This document shows positions 6,000-6,014 of a stretch of 6,014 nucleotides of DNA, one piece after another; positions within the stretch are counted from its first letter, which is position 1; every line of letters begins with the position of its first letter. The notes under the pieces were generated by a model that saw only the letters and a list, made by a program, of their open reading frames with translations, had not been told where the DNA came from and made no database searches. The stretch comes from Nitrospinota bacterium. GTDB lineage: Bacteria; Nitrospinota; Nitrospinia; SZUA-224. Where the stretch lies: positions 1-6,014 of the forward strand of contig JACRGM010000185.1 in assembly GCA_016212345.1 (NCBI GenBank), given 5' to 3'. A program made the translations under genes and the position numbers.

Positions 6000-6014
6000 C
6001 GTTCCCAAGCAGAG
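6000..6014. repeat. Left arm of a probable further hairpin, cut by the window edge
   Basis: CGTTCCCAAGC (6000-6010) is identical to 1174-1184, where the matching right arm is present. It is followed by AGAG, so the core would be AAGC-AGA-GCTT, the reverse complement of the neighbouring hairpin cores. The right arm would lie beyond the window and is a prediction. Confidence 0.5.

Overview
The window carries four genes, all on the minus strand. Reading in their direction (high to low coordinates) they are dprA, topA, nagZ (a family-3 glycoside hydrolase) and a gene that runs off the left edge, encoding a bactofilin domain, one membrane helix and a row of TPR repeats. The sequence is moderately AT-rich, and its arginine and isoleucine codons are often AGA/AGG and ATA. 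Genes are closely packed and Shine-Dalgarno sequences are visible. This is a bacterium. The dprA-topA order is common in many phyla, so I do not assign a lineage. The dispersed hairpins and small inverted-repeat elements would fit a genome rich in short non-coding repeats, such as many uncultured lineages, but that is only an impression.

Layout: 1-1123 is the 5' part of the bactofilin-TPR gene. Positions 1-436 of it are a nearly perfect 204-bp tandem repeat, equal to two TPRs. 1124-1290 is a gap with a hairpin containing four CCTG units, flanked by 14-bp direct repeats that duplicate the Shine-Dalgarno region of the bactofilin gene. 1291-2301 is nagZ. 2312-4603 is topA, 10 nt upstream of nagZ and likely cotranscribed with it. 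4604-4742 is nearly filled by a 125-bp MITE-like palindromic element (4623-4747) with 27-bp terminal inverted repeats, whose outer end supplies the stop codon of dprA. 4743-5849 is dprA. 5850-6014 holds a cluster of hairpins sharing an AAGC-loop-GCTT core.

Function: DprA (RecA loading onto incoming single-stranded DNA) and TopA (relaxation of negative supercoils) are DNA-handling proteins. NagZ (cell-wall recycling or turnover) and the bactofilin-TPR protein (a predicted membrane-anchored scaffold with periplasmic TPRs) both point to the envelope. The least ordinary items are the bactofilin-membrane-TPR fusion with its freshly duplicated repeat, and the small repeat elements in all three main gaps. 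Both window edges lie in repeated sequence. I see no phage, CRISPR, toxin-antitoxin or defence system here.
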